From Pseudorhodobacter sp. (GTDB lineage: Bacteria; Pseudomonadota; Alphaproteobacteria; Rhodobacterales; Rhodobacteraceae), in contig JAHEDL010000092.1 in NCBI GenBank assembly GCA_024641255.1, positions 1 to 6,865 on the forward strand: a stretch of DNA of 6,865 nucleotides, given 5' to 3'. This document shows positions 1-5,819 of the stretch, in pieces. The position numbers and the translations under genes were made by a program. The notes below the pieces were generated by a model. That model made no database searches and was not told the DNA's origin. It was given only the letters and a program-made list of their open reading frames with translations. How positions within the stretch are numbered: the first letter of the stretch is position 1; every line of letters starts with the position of its first letter.

Positions 1-515
1 CGGCTTTCCAGCATATAGCTGACCCCCGACGGCGTGCGGCAGTTGTCTTCCAACACATAAAATTCGCCCGGACCGGTGCGCACAATATCGACGCCGACGA
101 TGTGGGAATAAACGCCTTTGGGCGGCACAAAACCACAAACAGATTTTTCATAGGCGGCGTTTTGATAGACCAGCTTGGCCGGAATGCGCCCAGCCCGCAC
201 GATTTCGCCGCGGCCATAGACATCAACCAGAAACGCGTTCAGCGCCCGCGCCCGCTGTTTGATACCGCGTTCCAGCTTGGCCCATTCGGCGCCAGTGAAC
301 ACCCGAGGAAACATGTCAAACGGGATCAGCCGGTCAGGATCGCCGCCTTCGCCGTAGACGGCAAAGGTGATGCCGATGCGGCGAAACAGCGCCTCTGCCT
401 CGGCCTGTTTGGCAAGCCTGCGGTCGGCGGGCATATCGGCGCTCCAGCCTTGCAGACCGGCATAGGGCGGGCGCACCGCATCATTTTGGAACATTTCGTT
501 GAAACAGGGGGTCAT
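1..515 (-). CDS. Circularly permuted ATP-grasp protein, N-terminal part (gene runs off the left edge)
   Basis: Reading the minus strand from ATG at 515-513 gives an open frame of 171 codons with no stop before the window edge; the C-terminal part is missing. The protein starts MTPCFNEMFQNDAVRPPY. Family hallmarks follow: 'GITFAVYGEGGDPDRLIPFD' in the first third, then 'FPRVFTGAEWAKLE', 'RARALNAFLVDVYGRG', and near the edge 'EDNCRTPSGVSY' at residues 156-167. These are typical of the circularly permuted ATP-grasp family (COG2308, formerly DUF404/DUF407). Members are thought to form amide or peptide-like bonds using ATP, but the substrate is generally unknown. A purine-rich AAGGCGG lies about 8 nt before the ATG and supports this start. 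In many genomes this gene sits beside an alpha-E domain gene and a transglutaminase-like gene; if present here, they would lie left of the window. The family assignment is firm; the precise function is not. Confidence 0.9.
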   Translation of the reverse strand, partial: MTPCFNEMFQNDAVRPPYAGLQGWSADMPADRRLAKQAEAEALFRRIGITFAVYGEGGDPDRLIPFDMFPRVFTGAEWAKLERGIKQRARALNAFLVDVYGRGEIVRAGRIPAKLVYQNAAYEKSVCGFVPPKGVYSHIVGVDIVRTGPGEFYVLEDNCRTPSGVSYMLES

Positions 516-651
516 TTCCGCCGCCTTTTCGCTTTGCTTGCCACAACTAAAGGCCACCGCGGTGCCCGTCGTAAAGGGCGCATCGGCGGGCAAGCGGGCA
601 TTTTCATGCAATCGCCCAATTTATACGCAAAGAAGCGCCCAAAATTTGCAC

Positions 652-666
652 ATCAGCCGCGCTGAT
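652..666. repeat. Short inverted repeat (ATCAGC-CGC-GCTGAT), possible operator
   Basis: ATCAGC at 652-657 and GCTGAT at 661-666 are perfect reverse complements around a 3-nt centre. The repeat lies in the divergent promoter region, 73 bp before the peptidase start codon. It could be a regulator-binding site or chance; a 6-bp arm is not rare in GC-rich DNA. Confidence 0.3.
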
Positions 667-727
667 AGGTGACCCAAGCGCCCTTGCAGCCTGCCCCCTT
701 TGCCCCCTAGATGGGGTCAACAGCTTA

Positions 728-732
728 TGAGG
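728..732 (+). promoter_or_regulatory. Ribosome-binding site that fixes the M3 peptidase start
   Basis: TGAGG lies 6 nt before ATG 739-741. The in-frame alternatives, TTG at 700 and ATG at 727, have no comparable purine-rich stretch at the right distance. They would also add residues that do not look like the family N-terminus. The 739 start is therefore preferred. Confidence 0.65.
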
Positions 733-738
733 TTTGTC

Positions 739-2580
739 ATGTCCACGCCCCTGCCCCGCCTTGGTTTCCGCGCCCCGGTTTTCGATGCCCGTATTGGTTC
801 AAACAGCTTCGGCGACTTGCCCGATTGGAATCTTTCAGACCTGTACGCCGCGCCGGATGCGCCGGAATTGCTGCGCGACATGGGCTGGCTTGACACCGCC
901 TGCGCTGATTTCGCCAAGACCTACGAAGGCAAGCTTGCCAGCCTGTCGGCAGATGCCTTGCTGGCCTGCGTGACCGCCTATGAACAGATCGACGTGACGG
1001 CGGGGCGGATCGGGTCTTATGCGGGCCTGCGCTATTACCAGAACACCATGGACAGCGAACGCGCGAAGTTCATGGCCGATGTGCAGGATAACATTACCAA
1101 TTTCACCACGCCGCTGGTGTTCTTCAGCCTTGAATTCAACCGGCTGGACGAAGACCATCTGGCGGGGCTTCTGGCCGCCAACGCCGCGCTTGCCCGCTAT
1201 AAGCCGGTGTTTGACCGCATGCGCGCGATGCGCCCGCACCAGCTTTCTGACGAGATGGAGCGGTTCTTGCACGACGCCTCTGTCGTGGGCGCAAGTGCGT
1301 GGAACAAGCTGTTTGACGAAACCATGGCCGGGCTGATGTTCGTGGTGGAAGGCGAGGAAGAAGAGCTTAACCTTGAAGCCACGCTGAACCTGTTGACCGA
1401 TGCTGACCGCAGCAAGCGCGCCGCGGCAAGCCGGGCACTGGCGGTGGTGTTTGACAAGCATATCAAACTTTTCGCCCGCGTTCACAACACCTTGGCGAAG
1501 GAAAAGGAAATTGAAGATCGCTGGCGCAAGATGCCCAGCCCGCAATATTCGCGCCACCTTGCCAACCACGTTGAACCCGAAGTGGTCGAGGCGCTGCGCA
1601 ATGCGGTGGTGGCGGCCTACCCCAAGCTGTCGCACCGCTATTACAAGCTGAAGGCCAAGTGGATGGGGCTGGACCATCTGCAAACCTGGGATCGCAATGC
1701 GCCGCTGCCGATTGAAACACCGCGTCTGGTGAACTGGGCCGAAGCCACCGAAACCGTGCTGTCGGCCTATGCCGCGTTTGATCCGCGCATGGCCGAAATC
1801 GCCAAGCCGTTCTTCACCGATGGCTGGATTGATGCGGGCGTCAAACCCGGCAAGGCACCGGGGGCCTTTGCCCACCCGACCGTGACCACGGTGCACCCCT
1901 ATGTCATGCTGAACTATCTGGGCAAGCCGCGCGATGTGATGACACTGGCGCATGAGCTTGGCCATGGCGTGCATCAGGTGCTGGCGGCGGGCCAAGGCGA
2001 GCTTTTGTCTTCAACGCCGCTGACGCTGGCGGAAACCGCATCGGTGTTTGGCGAAATGCTGACCTTCCGCAAGTTGTTGGATGGTGCCAAGACCCCGGCC
2101 GAACGCAAGACCCTGCTGGCGGGCAAGGTTGAAGACATGATCAACACCGTGGTGCGCCAGATCGCGTTCTACGATTTCGAATGCAAACTGCACGCGGCGC
2201 GGGCCGAAGGCGAACTGACGCCCGACGACATCAACGCGCTGTGGATGAGCGTGCAGGCGCAGTCCTTGGGCGATGCCTTTGAATTTGCTGACGGATATGA
2301 AACCTTCTGGGCCTATATCCCGCATTTCGTGCATTCGCCGTTCTACGTTTATGCCTATGCGTTCGGCGATGGTTTGGTGAACGCGCTTTATGCGGCTTAT
2401 GCCGATGGGCTGCCGGACTTTCAGGAAAAGTATTTCGACATGCTGAAAGCTGGCGGGTCGAAGCATCACAAAGACCTGCTGGCACCGTTCGGGCTGGACG
2501 CCAGCGATCCGAAATTCTGGGATAAGGGCCTGTCGATGATCGCAGGCTTTATCGACGAATTGGAAGCATTAGAGGCCTAA
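739..2580 (+). CDS. pepF: M3-family oligoendopeptidase (PepF-like zinc metallopeptidase)
   Basis: The frame encodes 613 aa from ATG 739, a usual length for bacterial M3 oligoendopeptidases (about 600 aa). The N-terminus 'FGDLPDWNLSDLYAAPDAPEL' is the typical opening of this family. The zinc site is visible: HELGH at residues 405-409 supplies two His ligands and the catalytic Glu406. Glu432 in 'TLAETASVFGE' is the likely third ligand, at about the spacing seen in the family. The C-terminal 'HFVHSPFYVYAYAFGDGL' (residues 529-546) carries His and Tyr residues matching the conserved substrate-binding segment of M3 enzymes. No signal peptide or membrane segment is seen, so the enzyme should be cytoplasmic, cleaving short peptides. 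The next gene on this strand starts 79 bp later and has no obvious functional link. An upstream in-frame TTG at 700 would add 13 residues but is less likely. Confidence 0.95.
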   Translation: MSTPLPRLGFRAPVFDARIGSNSFGDLPDWNLSDLYAAPDAPELLRDMGWLDTACADFAKTYEGKLASLSADALLACVTAYEQIDVTAGRIGSYAGLRYYQNTMDSERAKFMADVQDNITNFTTPLVFFSLEFNRLDEDHLAGLLAANAALARYKPVFDRMRAMRPHQLSDEMERFLHDASVVGASAWNKLFDETMAGLMFVVEGEEEELNLEATLNLLTDADRSKRAAASRALAVVFDKHIKLFARVHNTLAKEKEIEDRWRKMPSPQYSRHLANHVEPEVVEALRNAVVAAYPKLSHRYYKLKAKWMGLDHLQTWDRNAPLPIETPRLVNWAEATETVLSAYAAFDPRMAEIAKPFFTDGWIDAGVKPGKAPGAFAHPTVTTVHPYVMLNYLGKPRDVMTLAHELGHGVHQVLAAGQGELLSSTPLTLAETASVFGEMLTFRKLLDGAKTPAERKTLLAGKVEDMINTVVRQIAFYDFECKLHAARAEGELTPDDINALWMSVQAQSLGDAFEFADGYETFWAYIPHFVHSPFYVYAYAFGDGLVNALYAAYADGLPDFQEKYFDMLKAGGSKHHKDLLAPFGLDASDPKFWDKGLSMIAGFIDELEALEA

Positions 2581-2605
2581 GCCGTCAACAATTTGGCAAC
2601 CTTTT

Positions 2606-2654
2606 GCCCCCACCCTGAAGCGGCCCAATAGCGGGCAATTTTGGATTGGGGGCA
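2606..2654 (+). other. Possible leader hairpin covering the carbonic anhydrase ribosome-binding site
   Basis: TGCCCCCA (2605-2612) is the exact reverse complement of TGGGGGCA (2647-2654). The second arm contains the GGGGG at 2648-2652 that serves as ribosome-binding site for the ATG at 2660. The 34-nt loop holds a smaller GCCC/GGGC hairpin around 2623-2636, followed by AATTTT, which might act as a weak terminator for the peptidase gene. In RNA the outer pairing would hide the ribosome-binding site. The arms are visible in the sequence; regulation is inference. Confidence 0.35.
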
Positions 2655-2659
2655 TTTTA

Positions 2660-3190
2660 ATGTGCGATTCTGCTGCGTGCAAACACGCCAAACTTGACCG
2701 CCGTGCACTGTTGGCGATGGGGCTTGCGGGGGCTGCCACGCTGGCCGCGGGGCCAGTCTTGGCCTCTGGCAAGGCCAAAGCAATCATGCTGTCGTGCATG
2801 GATTTTCGTTTGGTCGATGATCTGGTGGGCTTTATGGAAGCGCAAGATCTGCACGACGAATACGATCATGTCGTGCTGGCTGGTGCGGCGCTGGGGGCAA
2901 TTCACCAGCAGTTTTCCGATTGGCACAAGGTGTTTTGGGATCATGTCGGGCTGGCGGTGAAACTGCATCACGTTGAAGAAATCATCGTGATCGACCACCG
3001 CGATTGCGGCGCCTATAAACTGGCGCTGGGGGCCAGTTCGATTGACACACCCGAAAAGGAAACCCAGACCCACAGCATCATCATCAGCGCCTTCAAACAG
3101 CTTGCCGCCAGCCGGTTTCCCGAACTGGCGGTGCGCGGTTACTTGATGGCGCTGGATGGCACCGTGGAAGAAATTGGGGTTCAATCCTGA
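2660..3190 (+). CDS. Beta-carbonic-anhydrase-like protein with predicted Tat signal peptide
   Basis: The 176-aa product carries both zinc-site motifs of beta-carbonic anhydrases: C46-x-D48-x-R50 (CMDFR) and H113-x-x-C116 (HRDCG). Cys46, His113 and Cys116 are the expected zinc ligands and Asp48/Arg50 the expected dyad. Family members interconvert CO2 and bicarbonate. The N-terminus looks like a twin-arginine signal: 'KLDRRALL' at residues 11-18, a hydrophobic stretch 'MGLAGAATLAAGPVLA', and a plausible cleavage after Ala35 (V-L-A). The mature protein would start only about 11 residues before the first zinc ligand and would be periplasmic. The extreme N-terminus 'MCDSAACKH' has extra Cys/His residues. 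The C-terminus 'GYLMALDGTVEEIGVQS' resembles the usual end of the fold, so the gene appears complete. GGGGG lies 7 nt before the ATG. Catalytic activity is not assured, since some members of this group are only carbonic-anhydrase-like. Confidence 0.88.
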   Translation: MCDSAACKHAKLDRRALLAMGLAGAATLAAGPVLASGKAKAIMLSCMDFRLVDDLVGFMEAQDLHDEYDHVVLAGAALGAIHQQFSDWHKVFWDHVGLAVKLHHVEEIIVIDHRDCGAYKLALGASSIDTPEKETQTHSIIISAFKQLAASRFPELAVRGYLMALDGTVEEIGVQS

Positions 3191-3197
3191 ACCCCAA
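3174..3197 (-). terminator. Intrinsic terminator between convergent genes, overlapping the carbonic anhydrase stop codon
   Basis: TTGGGGTTCA (3174-3183) and TGAACCCCAA (3188-3197) form a perfect 10-bp stem around a 4-nt loop. On the minus strand the stem is followed by TTTCTTCC, a T-rich tail, so it should end the transcript of the oxidoreductase gene, whose stop codon is at 3206-3208. On the plus strand no T-run follows, but the hairpin could still stabilise the 3' end of the carbonic anhydrase mRNA. The TGA stop at 3188-3190 lies within the right arm. Confidence 0.7.
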
Positions 3198-3205
3198 CGC
3201 GTTGA

Positions 3206-4195
3206 CTACAGGCTGATTTCGACGCCGACGTTGTAAACCGTGTCCATCATCGCCTGCGTGCCTTTGACAAATTCAAGCGGGCACGGATAGGCCACGCCTT
3301 CGCGGATCGAACGGCCAAAGGCTTCGACCTGCAAGACATAGTGGTTGGCGGTCGGGAAACGTTCGGTGATCACGCGGTTGCCATTCTGGTGCAGTTCGAC
3401 CTCGGCCATGTCGTTGACATTGGCGTTGAACGGCCCGCCTTCAACGCGGATCATGCCCTTGTCGCCCTGGAAGGTAACCACCTGACGGTTGTAAAGCCGC
3501 ATGGAGGTCATCGACCCATAGGTAAAGCGGCCATGCGGGCCTTCCATGATGCCCGCAACCTGCGCAAAGGTATCGACGCCATTTTCCAAAATCAGCCGCG
3601 CCGACAGATCAACCGGTTCGGACGCGGTGACAAAGCGCGCCGACCCAAAGGTGTAAACGCCAATATCACGCAGCGACCCGCCGCCTGCATCGGGGCGGTT
3701 GCGGATATTTTCAAGGTCGGTCAGGTGGAAGGTAAACGCCGCATCAACGTGGCGCAGCGTGCCGATTTCACCCGCCTCTAGCCATGCCTTGGCACGCTGC
3801 CACTGCGGATGATGCACGATCATATAGGCCTCTGCGGCCAGCAAACCCGACGCATCGCGCGCGGCGATGATCTGATCAATCTCTGACGCCTGCAGGGCAA
3901 TCGGCTTTTCGGTCAGCACATGCTTGCCCGCCGCCAGAGCCTTCAGCGACCATTCCACATGCAGATGGTTGGGCAGCGGAATATAAACCGCGTCAATCGA
4001 CGGGTCGGCCAAAAGCGCCTCATAGGTCGAATGAATGGTCAGGCTGGGGCAAAACGCCTGAAATCCCGCCGCCTTTTCGGGGCTAGACGTGGCAAGCGCC
4101 GCAAGTTCAGCACCTTTTGCCGCGTGAATGGCGGGCGCCATCTGCTCGCGTGCAAAGTTTGCAGCCCCAAGAATACCCCAACGCACCGGTTTCAT
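3206..4195 (-). CDS. Gfo/Idh/MocA-family NAD(P)-dependent oxidoreductase
   Basis: Starting at ATG 4195-4193 the product is 329 aa, normal for the family. The N-terminal Rossmann domain begins 'VRWGILGAANFA', with the nucleotide-binding glycines at residues 7 and 10. E96-K97-P98 in 'HVLTEKPIAL' is the conserved EKP motif, whose Lys is normally catalytic. 'EAYMIVHHPQW' (residues 122-132) resembles the dihydrodiol dehydrogenase/glucose-fructose oxidoreductase branch. 'GGGSLRDIGVYT' (171-182) matches the conserved Asp/Tyr segment of the C-terminal domain. No signal peptide is visible. The start is chosen because AAGGGGG lies 5 nt upstream (4201-4207); an in-frame ATG at 4240 would add 15 residues but lacks such a site. 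The gene follows pssA by 61 bp on the same strand and may be co-transcribed, though nothing links it to phospholipids. A sugar or cyclic polyol derivative is the usual kind of substrate; the actual one cannot be told. Confidence 0.92.
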   Translation of the reverse strand: MKPVRWGILGAANFAREQMAPAIHAAKGAELAALATSSPEKAAGFQAFCPSLTIHSTYEALLADPSIDAVYIPLPNHLHVEWSLKALAAGKHVLTEKPIALQASEIDQIIAARDASGLLAAEAYMIVHHPQWQRAKAWLEAGEIGTLRHVDAAFTFHLTDLENIRNRPDAGGGSLRDIGVYTFGSARFVTASEPVDLSARLILENGVDTFAQVAGIMEGPHGRFTYGSMTSMRLYNRQVVTFQGDKGMIRVEGGPFNANVNDMAEVELHQNGNRVITERFPTANHYVLQVEAFGRSIREGVAYPCPLEFVKGTQAMMDTVYNVGVEISL

Positions 4196-4256
4196 CGCAT
4201 CCCCCTTTTTGGTTCGCGGCAACGCTACCCTGCCTGACATGTTAGCGCAATCAAGC

Positions 4257-5033
4257 TTACGCGTCTGCTGCTGTATCTTCGACCGGTTTCGTCGGTTTTG
4301 TCGCCACCGTATAGGCCAGCATCGCCAGATAGGCGCAGTCGATCAAGACCAGCGTCGTCCACGGATAGGTCAGCAGCGCCGCGGCAAGGCCGACAAAGGC
4401 CAGCAACACAAAGCTGACGTTTTCGGCGTAAATCGTTGCACGCTTGAACGATGGCGTGCGAAAGCGCCCGACCATCAAAGCCCCCACAATCGCCATCCAC
4501 AGCGCCACAGCCCCGGTTGCAAACGGCGCCCCTGTATCGACCGCAAAGGACAAAAACATCGGCAGCATCACCAAAAGCGCACCGGCAGGCGACGGAACAC
4601 CTTGGAAGCTGTTGGAATCATTGTCAGGGGCGCGGTTGCCAATGTTGAAACGCGCAAGCCGCAACAGACAGGCAACGGCATAAATCAGGCAAGCGATCCA
4701 GCCTTCGGCGCGCATCCCCTGCAAGGCCCAAAGGTAGGTGATCAGCGCCGGCGCGACGCCAAAGTTGACCAGATCGCACAGGCTATCAAGTTCGGCGCCC
4801 ATGTCGGATTCGCTTTTCAGCAAACGCGCCAGGCGGCCATCCAACCCATCCATCACCGCCGCCGCAATGATCAGGGCCACGGCCAAGCCAAACTTGCCCT
4901 CAATCGCGAAGCGCACCGCCGTCAGCCCCGCACACAGCGCGCCGATGGTCATGAAATTCGGGATCAACTGCACGATATGCAGCTTTTTGCGCGGGCGGCG
5001 GCCAGTGGCTTTCGGCGGCAGATCCTGGACCAT
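4257..5033 (-). CDS. pssA: CDP-diacylglycerol--serine O-phosphatidyltransferase (phosphatidylserine synthase)
   Basis: The 258-aa membrane protein joins CDP-diacylglycerol and L-serine to give phosphatidylserine, the precursor used by the adjacent Psd. The CDP-alcohol phosphotransferase signature D-G-x2-A-R-x8-G-x3-D-x3-D is complete: Asp65, Gly66, Ala69, Arg70, Gly79, Asp83 and Asp87, with the additional Asp62 before it. 'RLARFN' (125-130) and 'FQGVPSPAGA' (143-152) are features of the PssA branch rather than of PgsA. Several hydrophobic membrane segments follow a basic N-terminus (RRPRKK at 12-17). The start ATG lies 2 nt after the psd TAA (TAACCATG), with GGGA in the psd 3' end as ribosome-binding site, so translation is probably coupled. 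This is the type II, integral-membrane PssA typical of alphaproteobacteria, not the peripheral E. coli enzyme. Confidence 0.95.
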   Translation of the reverse strand: MVQDLPPKATGRRPRKKLHIVQLIPNFMTIGALCAGLTAVRFAIEGKFGLAVALIIAAAVMDGLDGRLARLLKSESDMGAELDSLCDLVNFGVAPALITYLWALQGMRAEGWIACLIYAVACLLRLARFNIGNRAPDNDSNSFQGVPSPAGALLVMLPMFLSFAVDTGAPFATGAVALWMAIVGALMVGRFRTPSFKRATIYAENVSFVLLAFVGLAAALLTYPWTTLVLIDCAYLAMLAYTVATKPTKPVEDTAADA

Positions 5034-5035
5034 GG

Positions 5036-5728
5036 TTATTCCCGCGCTGCGATGCGACGCGGCAATTCGCGGTCAAGCTCTGCCAGAACGGTTTCGCCCG
5101 CCACCATGGTCTGGCCCAGCGCGACCAAAGGTTCAACGCCGTCTGGCAAGTAGACATCCAGCCGCGACCCAAAGCGGATCAGGCCAAAGCGTTCGCCCGT
5201 GCGCAGCCCCTGCCCTTCGGACACGAACGGCACAATGCGGCGCGCCACCAGGCCGGCGATCTGAACCACAATCAGATGGCGGCCATCGGGCAGTTCCAAC
5301 AACAGCGAATTGCGCTCATTGTCGATCGACGCTTTGTCCAGCGACGCGTTCAGGAATTTGCCCGGACGATAGGCCATTTTAAGCACCCGCGCCGCAATCG
5401 GCGCCCGGTTCACGTGGCAGTTGAACACCGACATGAACACCGAAACGCGTGTCAGCGCATCATTGCCCGCCCCCAGTTCCGGCGGCGGCACCGCACGTTC
5501 GATCAGCGAAACAACGCCGTCAGCGGGCGACACGATCAAGCCGCGGCCCTGCGGCACCGACCGCTTGGGATCGCGGAAAAAGTAATAGCACCAAACGGTT
5601 GCACCCACGCCCAGCCAACCCAGCGGATCCCAGATCCAAAACAGCACCAGCGTGATCGCGGCGAAGATCGCGACAAAACGATAGCCCTCGCGGTGCATCG
5701 GTTTGATAAAGGTTTCCAGCATGGTCAT
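5036..5728 (-). CDS. psd: Phosphatidylserine decarboxylase proenzyme (short form)
   Basis: The 230-aa product converts phosphatidylserine to phosphatidylethanolamine at the inner membrane. The proenzyme cuts itself between Gly187 and Ser188 in '[11 protein letters not shown]', turning the Ser into the pyruvoyl cofactor; this would give chains of about 187 and 43 residues. The Asp of 'SPADG' (Asp70) and the His of 'FNCHVNR' (His105) match the Asp-His-Ser self-cleavage triad known from E. coli Psd. '[20 protein letters not shown]' (120-139) is a conserved family segment. Two hydrophobic N-terminal segments (about 18-33 and 36-51) should anchor it. The length fits the short class found in alphaproteobacteria, with R-F-G-S in place of LGST. 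ATG 5728 is chosen because AAGGG lies 9 nt upstream; ATG 5722 is two codons further in. An open frame continues upstream to 5929 but overlaps rpoH and is not real. Confidence 0.95.
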   Translation of the reverse strand: MTMLETFIKPMHREGYRFVAIFAAITLVLFWIWDPLGWLGVGATVWCYYFFRDPKRSVPQGRGLIVSPADGVVSLIERAVPPPELGAGNDALTRVSVFMSVFNCHVNRAPIAARVLKMAYRPGKFLNASLDKASIDNERNSLLLELPDGRHLIVVQIAGLVARRIVPFVSEGQGLRTGERFGLIRFGSRLDVYLPDGVEPLVALGQTMVAGETVLAELDRELPRRIAARE

Positions 5729-5739
5729 CGGTTTGATCC

Positions 5740-5752
5740 CTTGGCAGCCAAG
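5740..5752. repeat. psd: Perfect 13-bp palindrome overlapping the psd ribosome-binding site
   Basis: CTTGGC-A-GCCAAG is a perfect 6+1+6 inverted repeat. On the minus strand its downstream arm is shared with the AAGGG ribosome-binding site of psd (5738-5742). As RNA it could form a 5-bp stem with a CUG loop that partly covers that site; as DNA it could be a protein-binding site. The repeat is seen directly; its function is inferred. Confidence 0.4.
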
Positions 5753-5781
5753 CCCCTGTCCTACCCGCTGCGCCGCACTGG

Positions 5782-5813
5782 CGCAACCACCGAGGGGTGC
5801 CCCGGTGGTTGCG
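5782..5813 (-). terminator. Strong hairpin between rpoH and psd (terminator-like, no T-tract)
   Basis: CGCAACCACCG (5782-5792) pairs perfectly with CGGTGGTTGCG (5803-5813). Three further G-C pairs form inside (5794-5796 with 5800-5802) with A5793 bulged, leaving a 3-nt loop. It begins 6 bp after the rpoH stop codon (5820-5822) in the direction of transcription. No T-run follows on the minus strand, so it may be a leaky terminator or an mRNA-stabilising hairpin rather than a full stop. A smaller alternative hairpin, GCGCC/GGCGC at 5770-5784, shares three bases with it. Confidence 0.55.
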
Positions 5814-5819
5814 GCAAGA

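Larger units (their letters stand above)
516..738. other. Divergent intergenic region between the ATP-grasp gene and the M3 peptidase gene
   Basis: About 220 bp separate the two divergent start codons, so promoters for both genes should lie here. I could not assign a convincing -35/-10 pair on either strand. The most AT-rich part is 618-650, with TATAAA on the minus strand near 621-626 as a weak -10 candidate for the ATP-grasp gene. The same stretch holds the near-repeat CGCCCAA at 613-619 and 636-642, followed by A/T runs. A small perfect inverted repeat lies just downstream at 652-666. No coding frame here looks real. Confidence 0.5.

Noticed and set aside
102..665. Plus-strand open frame of 187 codons at the left end
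   Set aside because: It is the antisense shadow of the ATP-grasp gene, whose minus-strand translation contains the family motifs.
835..1995. Long open frame on the minus strand (386 codons) antisense to the M3 peptidase
   Set aside because: It lies opposite a clear metallopeptidase gene, its translation is rich in His, Arg and Gln with no recognisable domain, and long antisense frames are expected in GC-rich genes.
4128..5153. Plus-strand open frame of 341 codons opposite pssA and the ends of its neighbours
   Set aside because: It crosses three gene boundaries on the other strand and encodes a basic, low-complexity sequence (Arg/Gln/His-rich), typical of a shadow frame.
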